From Rhizobium sp. Root1334 (GTDB lineage: Bacteria > Pseudomonadota > Alphaproteobacteria > Rhizobiales > Rhizobiaceae), in contig NZ_LMEY01000027.1 of assembly GCF_001426665.1 (NCBI RefSeq), forward strand, positions 162,439 through 226,438: DNA of 64,000 nt. The letters run 5' to 3'. Under the pieces are notes generated by a model that saw only the letters and a list, made by a program, of their open reading frames with translations, searched no databases and had not been told where the DNA came from. Below, piece after piece: positions 34,909 to 43,092 of this stretch. Every line of letters starts with the position of its first letter. Positions within the stretch are counted from its first letter, which is position 1. The translations under genes and the position numbers were made by a program.

Positions 34909-35559
34909 CTATCGGTTCCCGGCCTGTTTCAGGCGAAGCACCAATGTCCGGCCCCGGCGAATTGCGGTCAACGCTGCTCCCGCCGCAACAACCCACAGCG
35001 CCACCATCAGCACCTGATTGTGGCCGTCCCACAGCGGCTCCAGGATGGAGATGGCTGCCGCCGCCGTGATGGCGGCCATCCGATGCTGCTTGGCCATCGG
35101 GCCGGAGAAGTCGCTCGGTTGCCCGGTGGCTCGGCCGAGTTCCCGGACGTAAGCTGTCGAGACGGCAAAGGCACCCGCCGCCCAGCCAAGGCCCGGCATG
35201 CCGATGCCATAGCCGACGCTGGCAAAGATCAAAAGGTCGGCGACCCGATCGGGAAACTCATTCCAGAACGGCCCATCCGGCGCGCCCTTGCCACCCTCCA
35301 CGGCGACCATGCCGTCGAACAGATTGCAGAGCAGGCGCAACTGGCAAAACAGGATCGCCAGCAGCAGGCAGGCGATCCGCAACCCGCCGGTGTTTTGCCC
35401 CGCCAGCACAAATGCGCCACCGGCCAGCGCTGCCGCCAGCATACTCGCTTGTGAGATCTGGTTCGGCGTGATGGCGCGTGCCGCCAGCCACCGCGCAATA
35501 GCGCCGGCCCATTGCGTATTGCGGCTTGCCAGGGGCCTCCGGTCGCCTGTCTCCGTCAT
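34909..35559 (-). CDS. CDP-alcohol phosphotransferase-family membrane protein with altered motif
   Basis: A 216-residue integral membrane protein of the CDP-alcohol phosphatidyltransferase family. The catalytic region reads NLFDGMVAVEGGKGAPDGPFWNEFPDRVAD (residues about 79-108). The family consensus is DxxDGxxARx8Gx3Dx3D; here the first Asp is Asn, the Arg is Val and the third Asp is Asn. The protein may therefore use a different substrate or chemistry. Hydrophobic segments surround it. It is the last of four coupled genes; its ATG overlaps the preceding stop (ATGA at 35559-35556). Confidence 0.82.
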   Translation of the reverse strand: MTETGDRRPLASRNTQWAGAIARWLAARAITPNQISQASMLAAALAGGAFVLAGQNTGGLRIACLLLAILFCQLRLLCNLFDGMVAVEGGKGAPDGPFWNEFPDRVADLLIFASVGYGIGMPGLGWAAGAFAVSTAYVRELGRATGQPSDFSGPMAKQHRMAAITAAAAISILEPLWDGHNQVLMVALWVVAAGAALTAIRRGRTLVLRLKQAGNR

Positions 35560-35951
35560 GATCCCGCACCTCTTCTTCTGGAAATCGAGTAATTGTAGAT
35601 CGCCGCGTAAGTGGTCGACACCAGCAGCGGCACCGCGATAGTGCTGGCGATTTCGGGCGTGCCGATCAGAGCGTGCAGCGCGGTGAGCAAACTTGCCGAG
35701 CCCAGACAGGCGATCAGTGGTGGCGCCCAAAACCTCGCCATACCGAGAAAGCGTCTGGATAGGGTGTCGATCACGGATTTCAGAAACAATGTCAGGCAGG
35801 CAGACACGGCCCCCTGCAGAAATCCCGAATAGAGCGGTTGCGGCATGGCATGGCCGCGATTGGCAAATACAGCCCAGCCGCCCATGGCCAAAAAGGCGAA
35901 CAGGACATGCACCGCGCCGCTGCCTGCCAATCGCCTGAGCGTTGCCGTCAC
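35556..35951 (-). CDS. Small membrane protein of the lipid module
   Basis: A 131-residue protein with about four hydrophobic segments (VHVLFAFLAMGGWAVFA, FLQGAVSACLTLFL, FWAPPLIACLGSASLLTAL, IASTIAVPLLVSTTYAAI) and a basic C-terminus (SRRRGAGS). GTG 35951 is chosen because it forms a GTGA overlap with the cdsA stop, matching the ATGA junctions of its neighbours; TTG 35966 and GTG 35963 are alternatives. No family recognised. Context implies a role in phospholipid synthesis or transport. Confidence 0.72.
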   Translation of the reverse strand: MTATLRRLAGSGAVHVLFAFLAMGGWAVFANRGHAMPQPLYSGFLQGAVSACLTLFLKSVIDTLSRRFLGMARFWAPPLIACLGSASLLTALHALIGTPEIASTIAVPLLVSTTYAAIYNYSISRRRGAGS

Positions 35952-36898
35952 GACAGCGACCACCAATAACGCACGATGTGGAAGAAGATCGGTGCCGAGA
36001 AGACCACGGAATCCAGCCGGTCAATCAACCCGCCATGACCTTCGATCAGATTGCCCCAGTCCTTGACGCCACGATCGCGTTTGATCGCTGACATGACCAG
36101 CCCGCCGAAGAAACCCATGAGGGTGATGATAAAGGCCAGAACGCCCGCCTGGAACGGCGTAAACGGTGTGATCCACGATAGCGATGCACCGATCAGCGTA
36201 GCGCTGATCACGCCACCGACAAACCCCTCAACCGTCTTCGACGGCGACAGGTTCGGCGCGATCTTGGTGCGTCCGAACAGCTTGCCCCAGACATATTGCA
36301 GCACATCGCTCAACTGCACGACGATCACCAGAAAGGCGATCAGAAGCACATTGCGCCCCTCATAGCCGGGGATAGAGAGGGTGAGCAGCGCTGGCACGTG
36401 CGACACGCAGAAGACACAGATCATCAATGCCCATTGCACCTCTGCAATGCGAAGGAGGAAACGCTCGGTGTCGCCCCTGAGCACGGAAATGATCGGCATT
36501 AACAGAAAAGCATAGACCGGAATGAAGATCGCGAAGATGCCGTACTGCTTTGTCCAAAGAAGGTAATACTGGATCGGCAGAACGATAAAGAAGGCCGAAG
36601 CCAGCGCCCAGTGATCGGCACGCCGGGTGTTGATCAGGGTGATGAACTCCCGCAAGGCGGCAAAGGAGCAGAACGCGAAGAGTATCAGAACGCCGACGCG
36701 CCCTGCGATGAAGGCGATGCCGATCAGGATGACCATCACCCACCAGGCCTTGATACGGGCATTGAGGTTCTCTACCGCCGCATTCGGCCCATTGGCGGAA
36801 AAGCGCTGTTGCAACACGTAGCCAATTGTCGAGGCGAAAATCAGCACGCCGAAAATACCGAGAACCAAAGTCAGAAGGTCGGAGCTTGCCGTGTTCAT
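35948..36898 (-). CDS. cdsA: Phosphatidate cytidylyltransferase CdsA-type
   Basis: A 316-residue membrane enzyme that makes CDP-diacylglycerol from phosphatidic acid and CTP. The C-terminal CdsA signature is FGRTKIAPNLSPSKTVEGFVGG (about 208-229), followed by FFGGLVMSAIKRDRGVKDWGNLIEGHGGLIDRLDS. At least seven hydrophobic segments. This may be an extra copy beside the usual bacA/uppS-linked cdsA, which is not in this window. The ATG overlaps the acyltransferase stop. Confidence 0.9.
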   Translation of the reverse strand: MNTASSDLLTLVLGIFGVLIFASTIGYVLQQRFSANGPNAAVENLNARIKAWWVMVILIGIAFIAGRVGVLILFAFCSFAALREFITLINTRRADHWALASAFFIVLPIQYYLLWTKQYGIFAIFIPVYAFLLMPIISVLRGDTERFLLRIAEVQWALMICVFCVSHVPALLTLSIPGYEGRNVLLIAFLVIVVQLSDVLQYVWGKLFGRTKIAPNLSPSKTVEGFVGGVISATLIGASLSWITPFTPFQAGVLAFIITLMGFFGGLVMSAIKRDRGVKDWGNLIEGHGGLIDRLDSVVFSAPIFFHIVRYWWSLS

Positions 36899-37539
36899 TC
36901 GCCGGTTCCCAGTGGTTTTGGAGCCAGGGCCAGAAGGGCCGACTGCATGCGTTCGAGGAAGGCGTCCTTGTCCTCGTTCACCATAATCCGCATTGCGTCG
37001 CCGAAGGTGACGGTGCAGATCAGGGGGATCGGCACGATCTCGCCCTTCGGCATGACGCGATTGAGATTGTTGATCCACACGGGCACGAGTTCGACGTCAG
37101 GCCGAGCCGAAACGAGATGGAAAAGCCCGCTCTTGAAAGGCAATAGCCGCGCATCCGTCAGGTTGCGCGTGCCCTCCGGAAAGAGGATCAGCGACGAGCC
37201 ATCATCGATCGCAGACGTCATCAACGCGATCGGATCCTGCGTCCGCTTCTCCCGCTCACGCTCGATCAGTACCGCGTTGAAGACGTCGCGGCCGATGAAG
37301 GTACTGATCTTGGATTTGAGCCAATACTCGGCGCCCGCCACCGGCCGCGCCAGCTTGCGTAGCCTTGGTGGCAGCACCGCCCAGACCAGCACGAAATCGC
37401 CATGGCTGGAATGATTGGCAAAATAGACGCAAGGCCGCGACGGCAATCCATGCTCCGGCCAGATGGCGCGAACCGCGGTTATCGCGCGGGCAAACAGAAC
37501 GAAGGCCGCAGCAGCGAACTCCGCAATTATGATCTTCAT
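36895..37539 (-). CDS. 1-acyl-glycerol-3-phosphate acyltransferase family protein
   Basis: A 214-residue PlsC-type acyltransferase. Motif I is YFANHSSHGDFVLVW (NHxxxxD around residues 42-47) and motif III is LFPEGTRN (about 119-126). It would make phosphatidic acid, the substrate of the next gene, cdsA. First gene of a four-gene operon with ATGA/GTGA junctions throughout. No signal peptide; one N-terminal hydrophobic segment. Confidence 0.88.
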   Translation of the reverse strand: MKIIIAEFAAAAFVLFARAITAVRAIWPEHGLPSRPCVYFANHSSHGDFVLVWAVLPPRLRKLARPVAGAEYWLKSKISTFIGRDVFNAVLIEREREKRTQDPIALMTSAIDDGSSLILFPEGTRNLTDARLLPFKSGLFHLVSARPDVELVPVWINNLNRVMPKGEIVPIPLICTVTFGDAMRIMVNEDKDAFLERMQSALLALAPKPLGTGE

Positions 37540-37647
37540 GCTTATCCCATCCCCGTCAGCACAGTGACGCCGGTGGGAACTCTAGCGGCGGTTGCGCCGT
37601 GAGGGAAGCGCCATTGACGCTTCCAGTGCAAAGCGGACGCGTTATCC

Positions 37648-38064
37648 CTATGCAGGCGGCATCCTGTCGAATTTCGGCAGGTTCGGATCGAGATGGTCCC
37701 AGCCGTAGCCACGCACATGGTAAGTCACGGCTTGCGGCTTGAACCGGCCGGGATCGTCCAGGCTTGCCGCATGCACCGTGAAGAAATCCGGCATGGCTGC
37801 GAAGGTCAGATAGACCGGCGACCCGCAAGCCGGGCAAAAGGCGTGCCGCTTGATCCCGCCGCTATCACCAGTGACCTCCCACTCTCTCGCCTCCCCTTCA
37901 AGCCTGACGTCCTTGCGGTCAGCAAATGTCAGGTAAGAGCCATGCCCCGTGCCACTTCGATGCTGGCAATCCCGGCACTGGCACTCGTTCATGAAAATCG
38001 GTTCTGCGGAGATTTCATAACGGATCGCGCCGCAGGCACATCCACCCTTGAAAGCCTTGCTCAT
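37648..38064 (-). CDS. GFA-family zinc protein
   Basis: A 138-residue member of the glutathione-dependent formaldehyde-activating (GFA/CENP-V) family. Zinc ligands are GGCACGAIRY (7-16), NECQCRDCQ and FCPACGSPVYL. Family members act on glutathione adducts only in a few proven cases, so no substrate is assigned. ATG 38064 (MSKAFKGGCACG) is chosen over a longer Arg-rich upstream extension. Confidence 0.88.
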   Translation of the reverse strand: MSKAFKGGCACGAIRYEISAEPIFMNECQCRDCQHRSGTGHGSYLTFADRKDVRLEGEAREWEVTGDSGGIKRHAFCPACGSPVYLTFAAMPDFFTVHAASLDDPGRFKPQAVTYHVRGYGWDHLDPNLPKFDRMPPA

Positions 38065-38268
38065 CTCTCTTCTCCTCAAGATGCTGTTGAAAGCGAATAT
38101 TGTTTGCGCACGGGTTCGCCGGCGCTGCTTGCGGGCAGCGCCCCAAGCGTCGTTCGGCAAGCGGTGTTATGATTTCAGCAGCGACGCAAAAAGAGCCCCG
38201 CCTCCCGCGACGAGCCGCCACTCACAGTCGTCGGACAGCTTCGGCAGTCAGATCTGCTGTAGGCATCG

Positions 38269-38751
38269 TCAATGCAGGGACGTCGTCCCATCCTGTTCGG
38301 CCACCACCGCATCCAGGTTGCGCACGACTTTTTTCCAACCATTGCTCATGTTCTGATAGGCCGTGTCATTCCTCGGCAGCACGAAGCCCGAATGGACAAG
38401 CCGGATACGTGTGCCACCTTCGACTTTGGTCAGCATCCAAGTCACAACGGTATCAAGCGGCGAGCCATAACCGGCATTACCCGCGTGCCCGCCCTTCCAG
38501 GCATAGGCCAGACGCTGGCTGGGGATCACCTGCAACACCTGGCAACGAATGATCCCGTCCCACTCCCCCGCCGGTGTCGTCTTGAACGTAAAATACGTAC
38601 CCTCGACCGCCTCGAACCCGGTTGGGGCCATCATCCACCGGGCAATCAGGTCGCCCGTTGTCAGGGCTTTCCAGATCGTCTCGGGCGCATGCGGAAACAC
38701 CTCCTCAAGCACGATATCCTGCGTTTCAGCCTTCAATACAGCGTCATTCAT
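38269..38751 (-). CDS. SRPBCC/AHSA1 domain protein
   Basis: A 160-residue START-like fold protein: LEEVFPHAPETIWKALTTGDLIARWMM (about 15-41) and GGTRIRLVHSGF near the C-terminus are the AHSA1 pattern. It overlaps the ArsR gene (ATGA at 38751-38748). ArsR-SRPBCC pairs are common and often answer small hydrophobic or xenobiotic ligands, but nothing more can be said here. Confidence 0.87.
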   Translation of the reverse strand: MNDAVLKAETQDIVLEEVFPHAPETIWKALTTGDLIARWMMAPTGFEAVEGTYFTFKTTPAGEWDGIIRCQVLQVIPSQRLAYAWKGGHAGNAGYGSPLDTVVTWMLTKVEGGTRIRLVHSGFVLPRNDTAYQNMSNGWKKVVRNLDAVVAEQDGTTSLH

Positions 38752-39077
38752 GGATCGATCTCCTTAAGCAGGGTTCTGAGATTGGCAAAGCGGTCACGCC
38801 AGAACGCACCATAGTGGCCCATCCAGTCGGCCAGGGGCTCAAGGCCTTCCGGCCTGGCGCGGTAGTAGACATTGCGGCCTTCCGGCCGCTCGACGACCAG
38901 GCCCGCCAGCTTCAATGACTTGAGATGCTGCGAGATCGCACCTTGAGTCACGCCGCTGCCGCGCGTCAGCTCCACCACGGTTATCTCGTCAGCACCTGCG
39001 ACGCGCTCAAAAACAGCGCGCCGCGTCGGGTCGGCCAGTGTTCGCAGGACAGTGGTGATATCAGTGGCTTCGATCAT
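38748..39077 (-). CDS. ArsR-family transcriptional regulator
   Basis: A 109-residue winged-HTH repressor: LADPTRRAVFERVAGADEITVVELTRGSGVTQGAISQHLKSLKLAGLVVERPEGRNVYY. No CxC metal motif in the recognition helix, so it is not a typical arsenic sensor. It is first in an operon with the SRPBCC gene. A perfect 6-bp palindrome 20 bp upstream is the likely autoregulatory operator. Confidence 0.92.
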   Translation of the reverse strand: MIEATDITTVLRTLADPTRRAVFERVAGADEITVVELTRGSGVTQGAISQHLKSLKLAGLVVERPEGRNVYYRARPEGLEPLADWMGHYGAFWRDRFANLRTLLKEIDP

Positions 39078-39096
39078 GGAAAATCAAATAGCAAAC

Positions 39097-39110
39097 ACTA
39101 ATTGATTAGT
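39097..39110. promoter_or_regulatory. ArsR operator candidate
   Basis: ACTAAT (39097-39102), TG, ATTAGT (39105-39110): a perfect inverted repeat in an AT-rich stretch, 20 bp upstream of the ArsR start codon at 39077. Confidence 0.6.
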
Positions 39111-39140
39111 CAATACTATTGTTTTTTTGACCGGCTGCGA

Positions 39141-39587
39141 TCACGCTGCTGGCTTGCGAAGGATGCCCGGTTCAGAGCCTGACGCAAAGGGTAATCCTTC
39201 ATCGTCCCATCCGGTGATGCCACCGATCATAATCTTCACCGGCCGCCCGAGGCGCGCAAGCTTGAGCGCAGCCTGATCCGCGCCGTTGCAATGCGGGCCG
39301 GCACAATAGGCAACGAACAGCGTATCCTCCGGCCACTCCGCCATGCGTTCATGCGATATTTCCCGGTGCGGCAGATGCAGCGCGCCTGGAACATGCCGGC
39401 GCGCGTAGGCATCAGTCGAGCCGACGGCGTGAAGAAGGACAAAGTCCTGCTCGCCGGACATCAAGGCCGATGCCACATCGGCACAATCGGTCTCCACCGA
39501 AAGCCGCTTCAGAAAATGATCAATGGCGGCACTAGAGGATGCAGCGGGATAGTCGGTTACGAAACTCATTTTGATCTCCGTTGTCAT
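39141..39587 (-). CDS. Rhodanese-like domain protein
   Basis: A 148-residue single rhodanese domain. The active loop FVAYCAGPHCNGADQAALKLARLG (about 91-114) has the catalytic Cys in a CAGPHC loop. It may handle sulfane sulfur. ATG 39587 or 39569 can serve as start. Divergent from an FtrA-like regulator gene; rhodanese-FtrA pairs recur in proteobacteria, suggesting co-regulation. Confidence 0.88.
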   Translation of the reverse strand: MTTEIKMSFVTDYPAASSSAAIDHFLKRLSVETDCADVASALMSGEQDFVLLHAVGSTDAYARRHVPGALHLPHREISHERMAEWPEDTLFVAYCAGPHCNGADQAALKLARLGRPVKIMIGGITGWDDEGLPFASGSEPGILRKPAA

Positions 39588-39627
39588 GATGGAGAAATTC
39601 CTAGATCATATCCGCCCGGAGTTGCAG

Positions 39628-40644
39628 ATGGCATTATCGCCATATATCATCAAGATCATGCCAAATACATCTCCAGCCTCGCCCAACCGCAATCCCCTCG
39701 TCGTTGCAATCGCCTATGATGGCCTGTGCACGTTCGAATTCGGCGTTGCGGTAGAGGTTTTCGGCCTTTCAAGACCCGAGATGGGGCCTGACTGGTATCG
39801 CTTTGCCGTTGCCGGGATCGACGATGGCGAAATGCGCGCAACAGGGGGCGTGCGGTTTGTCGTCGATGGCGGGCTGGAGCTTCTGTCACAGGCCGGCACG
39901 ATCATCGTGCCGGGTTGGCGCGGAGTCGAGACGCCAGTGCCTTCCAGCCTCTGTGGCGCACTGAGGAATGCGCACGATCGCGGTGCCCGCATACTGTCGA
40001 TCTGCTCCGGCGTCTTCGTCCTTGCCGCTGCCGGGCTTCTGTCCGGCAAACACGCAACGACACACTGGCGCTACACGGATATCCTGAAGCAGCGATATCC
40101 TGACATTCTGGTCACGCCCGATGTACTTTACGTCGATGAAGGAAGTGTTTTGACATCGGCGGGCAGCGCCGCGGGTCTGGATCTCTGCCTGCACCTCATC
40201 CGCCGTGACTTCGGCACGGCGGCCGCCAACATGGTCGCGCGGCGGCTGGTCGTTCCTCCCCACCGCGATGGCGGACAGGCGCAGTTCATTGCACAAGCGG
40301 TTCCCAAGCCACACGAGAGCAGCCGGCTCGGGCCGCTGCTCGACCACATGCGCGCCCATCTGGGTGGCGACCATTCCGTCGAGGTCCTGGCTGCGCGAGC
40401 CGGCATGAGCACGCGCACCTTTTTGCGGCGCTTTGAAGCCGCCACAGGCCTGACGCCGGCGCGGTGGCTTCTCGCCGAGCGCCTGTCACGCGCCCGTGAC
40501 CTGCTGGAGACTTCGCAAGCATCTATCGAAACGGTGGCAGAGATCGCCGGCTTCGGAACGACCGCGACATTGCGCCATCACTTCCGCAAGCATCTGTCCA
40601 CCACGCCTGCCGCCTACAAGGAGGCATTCGGCAAGGCATTTTGA
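39628..40644 (+). CDS. FtrA-like AraC-family regulator with DJ-1/PfpI domain
   Basis: A 338-residue regulator. The N-terminal DJ-1/PfpI-like (GATase1-like) domain covers about residues 20-200, with ILSICSGVFVLAAAGLLSGKHATTHW holding the nucleophile-elbow Cys. The C-terminal AraC HTH spans about 235-335 (LAARAGMSTRTFLRRFEAATGLTPARWLLAERLSRARDLLE). ATG 39628 is chosen because CGGAG lies 6 nt upstream and it avoids overlap with the divergent rhodanese gene; ATG 39658 is possible. Inducer unknown. Confidence 0.85.
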   Translation: MALSPYIIKIMPNTSPASPNRNPLVVAIAYDGLCTFEFGVAVEVFGLSRPEMGPDWYRFAVAGIDDGEMRATGGVRFVVDGGLELLSQAGTIIVPGWRGVETPVPSSLCGALRNAHDRGARILSICSGVFVLAAAGLLSGKHATTHWRYTDILKQRYPDILVTPDVLYVDEGSVLTSAGSAAGLDLCLHLIRRDFGTAAANMVARRLVVPPHRDGGQAQFIAQAVPKPHESSRLGPLLDHMRAHLGGDHSVEVLAARAGMSTRTFLRRFEAATGLTPARWLLAERLSRARDLLETSQASIETVAEIAGFGTTATLRHHFRKHLSTTPAAYKEAFGKAF

Positions 40645-40675
40645 AAAGTGCGAAAGATCGCACGATCCGCAACGC

Positions 40676-40698
40676 AAAAAAGCCCGGACGAACCGGGC
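40676..40698 (-). terminator. Bidirectional-type terminator between ftrA-like gene and rpmE
   Basis: GCCCGG (40682-40687), ACGAA, CCGGGC (40693-40698). On the minus strand it is followed by six T (A at 40676-40681), so it is best as the rpmE terminator. Confidence 0.82.
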
Positions 40699-40729
40699 CT
40701 TCTCGAAACTGTCTTCCAGCAGGAAAGGC

Positions 40730-40951
40730 TTAGAGGCCGAGGCCTTCGAAGCGCTTCTTGAACTTGGAAACGCGGCCGCCGCGGTCCAGCATCTGCTGAT
40801 TGCCGCCGGTCCATGCCGGATGCGACTTCGGGTCGATTTCGAGGTTCATGGTCTGGCCTTCCGAACCCCAGGTCGAGCGGGTTTCGTAGGACGTGCCGTC
40901 CGTCATGACGACTTTGATCATGTGGTAAGCGGGATGGATATCAGCCTTCAT
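40730..40951 (-). CDS. rpmE: 50S ribosomal protein L31, Zn-free form
   Basis: A 73-residue L31: [29 protein letters not shown]... [25 protein letters not shown]. It lacks the CxxC zinc ligands (the C- form), as is usual in alphaproteobacteria. ATG 40951 follows GGAAGATTGTT. The gene is divergent from the ABC exporter with about 217 bp between. Confidence 0.95.
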   Translation of the reverse strand: MKADIHPAYHMIKVVMTDGTSYETRSTWGSEGQTMNLEIDPKSHPAWTGGNQQMLDRGGRVSKFKKRFEGLGL

Positions 40952-41117
40952 AACAATCTTCCTGCAAGTTCCAGGGTCCAATTGTCGCAAGCCATTTGCG
41001 GGCCATTGCGGCATGGGGACCGAACACGTAAATGAAGCCGCAGACCACTGAAGGGACCACGGCTTCCCAATTTGATGCCGTGCCTATACATGATGGTCAT
41101 TAGGATAACAAGTACCG

Positions 41118-41155
41118 CCGGAGAAGACTCGTACGAGTTTTGCAGCTTCTTCCGG
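41118..41155 (+). promoter_or_regulatory. Hairpin with internal palindrome in the exporter leader
   Basis: CCGGAGAAG (41118-41126) pairs with CTTCTTCCGG (41146-41155, one bulged T). The loop contains the perfect palindrome ACTCGTACGAGT (41127-41138). It ends just 4-5 nt before the GGAGG of the ABC exporter gene, so it could influence initiation or be a regulator site. Confidence 0.45.
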
Positions 41156-41168
41156 TATTGGAGGTCAT

Positions 41169-42974
41169 GTGTCGAATGAGGTCGTTCAACCGGCGGGACG
41201 AAAGTCAGTCCGCCCGCTGGTCAAGCTGCTGCCGTATATCCAGCGCTATCGCAATCTCGTCATAGGAGCCGGTATTTCACTGGTCGCCGCTGCCGTGACG
41301 ACCTTGACGCTGCCGATGGCCGTGCGCCGGATGATCGACCACGGGTTCTCCAATTCCGATTCCGGCTTCATCAACACCTACTTCTCGATGCTGATGATCC
41401 TGGCGATCATCCTGGCCTTGGCGAGTGCCTGCCGTTATTATTTCGTCATCACACTCGGCGAGCGCATCGTGTCCGATCTGCGCCGCGATGTGTTCGATCA
41501 TATCACCCGGCTTTCCCCCTCCTTCTTCGACGTCAACCAGTCCGGCGAAATCGTTTCGCGGCTGACCGCCGACACGACGCAGATCAAGTCTGCCGTCGGT
41601 GCGACTGCGTCCGTTGCGCTGCGCAATATCATCCTGTGTCTCGGGGCCATCGGCATGATGGTCTATACCAGCCCGAAACTGTCGAGCCTGGTGATTGCCG
41701 CGATCCCCGTCATCGTCTTTCCGCTGGTCGGATTCGGTCGCTCCGTCCGGCGCCGCTCGCGCGAAGCGCAGGATACGCTGGCCGCGGCATCGGCTTATGC
41801 CGGTGAAGCGATTTCCGCCGCCCGCACCGTCCAGGCCTTCAATGGCGAGGCTGCAGCTCAGGCTCGGTACGGCAGCGCCGTCGAAGGCGCCTATGAGGCC
41901 GCGCGCTCCGCCATCAGGGCCCGCTCCATCCTCACCGCCTTTGCCATCACCATGATCTTCGGCAGCGTCGTTGCCGTCCTATGGTTCGGCGCGCAGGACG
42001 TCTTGTCCGGCACGCTTTCGGCCGGCACGCTCGGCCAGTTCCTGCTCTACTCGGTCTTTGCTGCCGGTAGCCTCGGCGCACTTTCGGAAGTCTGGGGTGA
42101 ACTTTCCCAGGCGGCGGGCGCCGCCGAGCGCCTGAGCGAACTGCTGGCTGAGCAGCCTGAGATTATCGCGCCAGCCGATCCGCTTGTCATGCCGGAACCG
42201 GCACAGGGTGCCGTAAGCTTTGACGACGTGCATTTCGCTTACCCCTCACGCCCGGGCTACAAGAGCGTCAAGGGCCTGAGCTTTGCGGTCAAGCCGGGCG
42301 AGACGGTTGCGATCGTCGGCCCGTCGGGTGCAGGTAAAAGTACCGTTTTCTCCCTGCTTCTGAGGTTCTATGATCCGGTGAAAGGCGCGATCAGCGTCGA
42401 TGGCGCCGATATCCGTGCCGTCGATCCGGAGGCGCTGCGCCATCGCATCGCCATCGTGCCGCAGGACGTGACGATCTTTGCCGCCTCGATCCACGATAAC
42501 ATCGCCTTCGGCATGCCATCGGCATCGCGCGATCTGGTGAAGGCGGCGGCCGTCGCCGCGCAGGCCGACGAATTCATCGCCCGGCTCGATCAGGGCTACG
42601 ACACGCAGGTTGGCGAACGTGGCATTACGCTCTCGGGCGGCCAGCGGCAGCGCATTGCCATTGCCCGCGCCATCCTCAAGAACGCACCGGTACTTCTCCT
42701 CGACGAGGCAACCTCTGCACTCGATGCCGAGAGCGAAACCCTCGTCCAGAAAGCGCTGGACGGGCTGATGCGTGAACGCACCACGCTGGTCATCGCCCAC
42801 CGGCTGGCGACGGTACTCAAGGCTGACCGCATCCTGGTCATGGATCAGGGCAAGATCGTCGAAGAAGGCACGCACGCTTCCCTCGTCCGCCAAGGCGGCC
42901 TTTATGCCAAGCTTGCCCGGCTGCAGTTCGACTATGATGCGCCGGAAGCCAGCAATGTCGTGACGCTCGGCTGA
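41169..42974 (+). CDS. ABC exporter, fused membrane and ATPase domains
   Basis: A 601-residue MsbA-type half-transporter. Six membrane helices cover residues 20-310, with the conserved cytoplasmic segment LGERIVSDLRRDVFDHITRLSPSFFDVNQSGEIVSRLTADT. The ATPase domain has Walker A GPSGAGKST (about 380), signature LSGGQRQRIAIARA and Walker B VLLLDEATSALD. Start is GTG 41169 after GGAGGTCAT; an ATG two bases earlier is out of frame. Substrate unknown; the family includes lipid and peptide exporters. Confidence 0.93.
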   Translation: MSNEVVQPAGRKSVRPLVKLLPYIQRYRNLVIGAGISLVAAAVTTLTLPMAVRRMIDHGFSNSDSGFINTYFSMLMILAIILALASACRYYFVITLGERIVSDLRRDVFDHITRLSPSFFDVNQSGEIVSRLTADTTQIKSAVGATASVALRNIILCLGAIGMMVYTSPKLSSLVIAAIPVIVFPLVGFGRSVRRRSREAQDTLAAASAYAGEAISAARTVQAFNGEAAAQARYGSAVEGAYEAARSAIRARSILTAFAITMIFGSVVAVLWFGAQDVLSGTLSAGTLGQFLLYSVFAAGSLGALSEVWGELSQAAGAAERLSELLAEQPEIIAPADPLVMPEPAQGAVSFDDVHFAYPSRPGYKSVKGLSFAVKPGETVAIVGPSGAGKSTVFSLLLRFYDPVKGAISVDGADIRAVDPEALRHRIAIVPQDVTIFAASIHDNIAFGMPSASRDLVKAAAVAAQADEFIARLDQGYDTQVGERGITLSGGQRQRIAIARAILKNAPVLLLDEATSALDAESETLVQKALDGLMRERTTLVIAHRLATVLKADRILVMDQGKIVEEGTHASLVRQGGLYAKLARLQFDYDAPEASNVVTLG

Positions 42975-43017
42975 CACGCTTAACGGTTAATCTCATCCCC
43001 AAGGTTGCCCTGCAGGT

Positions 43018-43060
43018 CTCCAGCGCTATTGTTGGAGGCAGAAACGGTTTGAGCCGTTTT
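43018..43060 (+). promoter_or_regulatory. Two small hairpins between the exporter and the tctC-like gene
   Basis: CTCCA (43018-43022) with TGGAG (43033-43037), and AAACGG (43042-43047) with CCGTTT (43054-43059). The second has a short T end and may be a weak terminator for the exporter gene or part of the next leader. Confidence 0.35.
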
Positions 43061-43092
43061 GCGGACAGCAACGTCTTTGGGAGGAGATTTGA

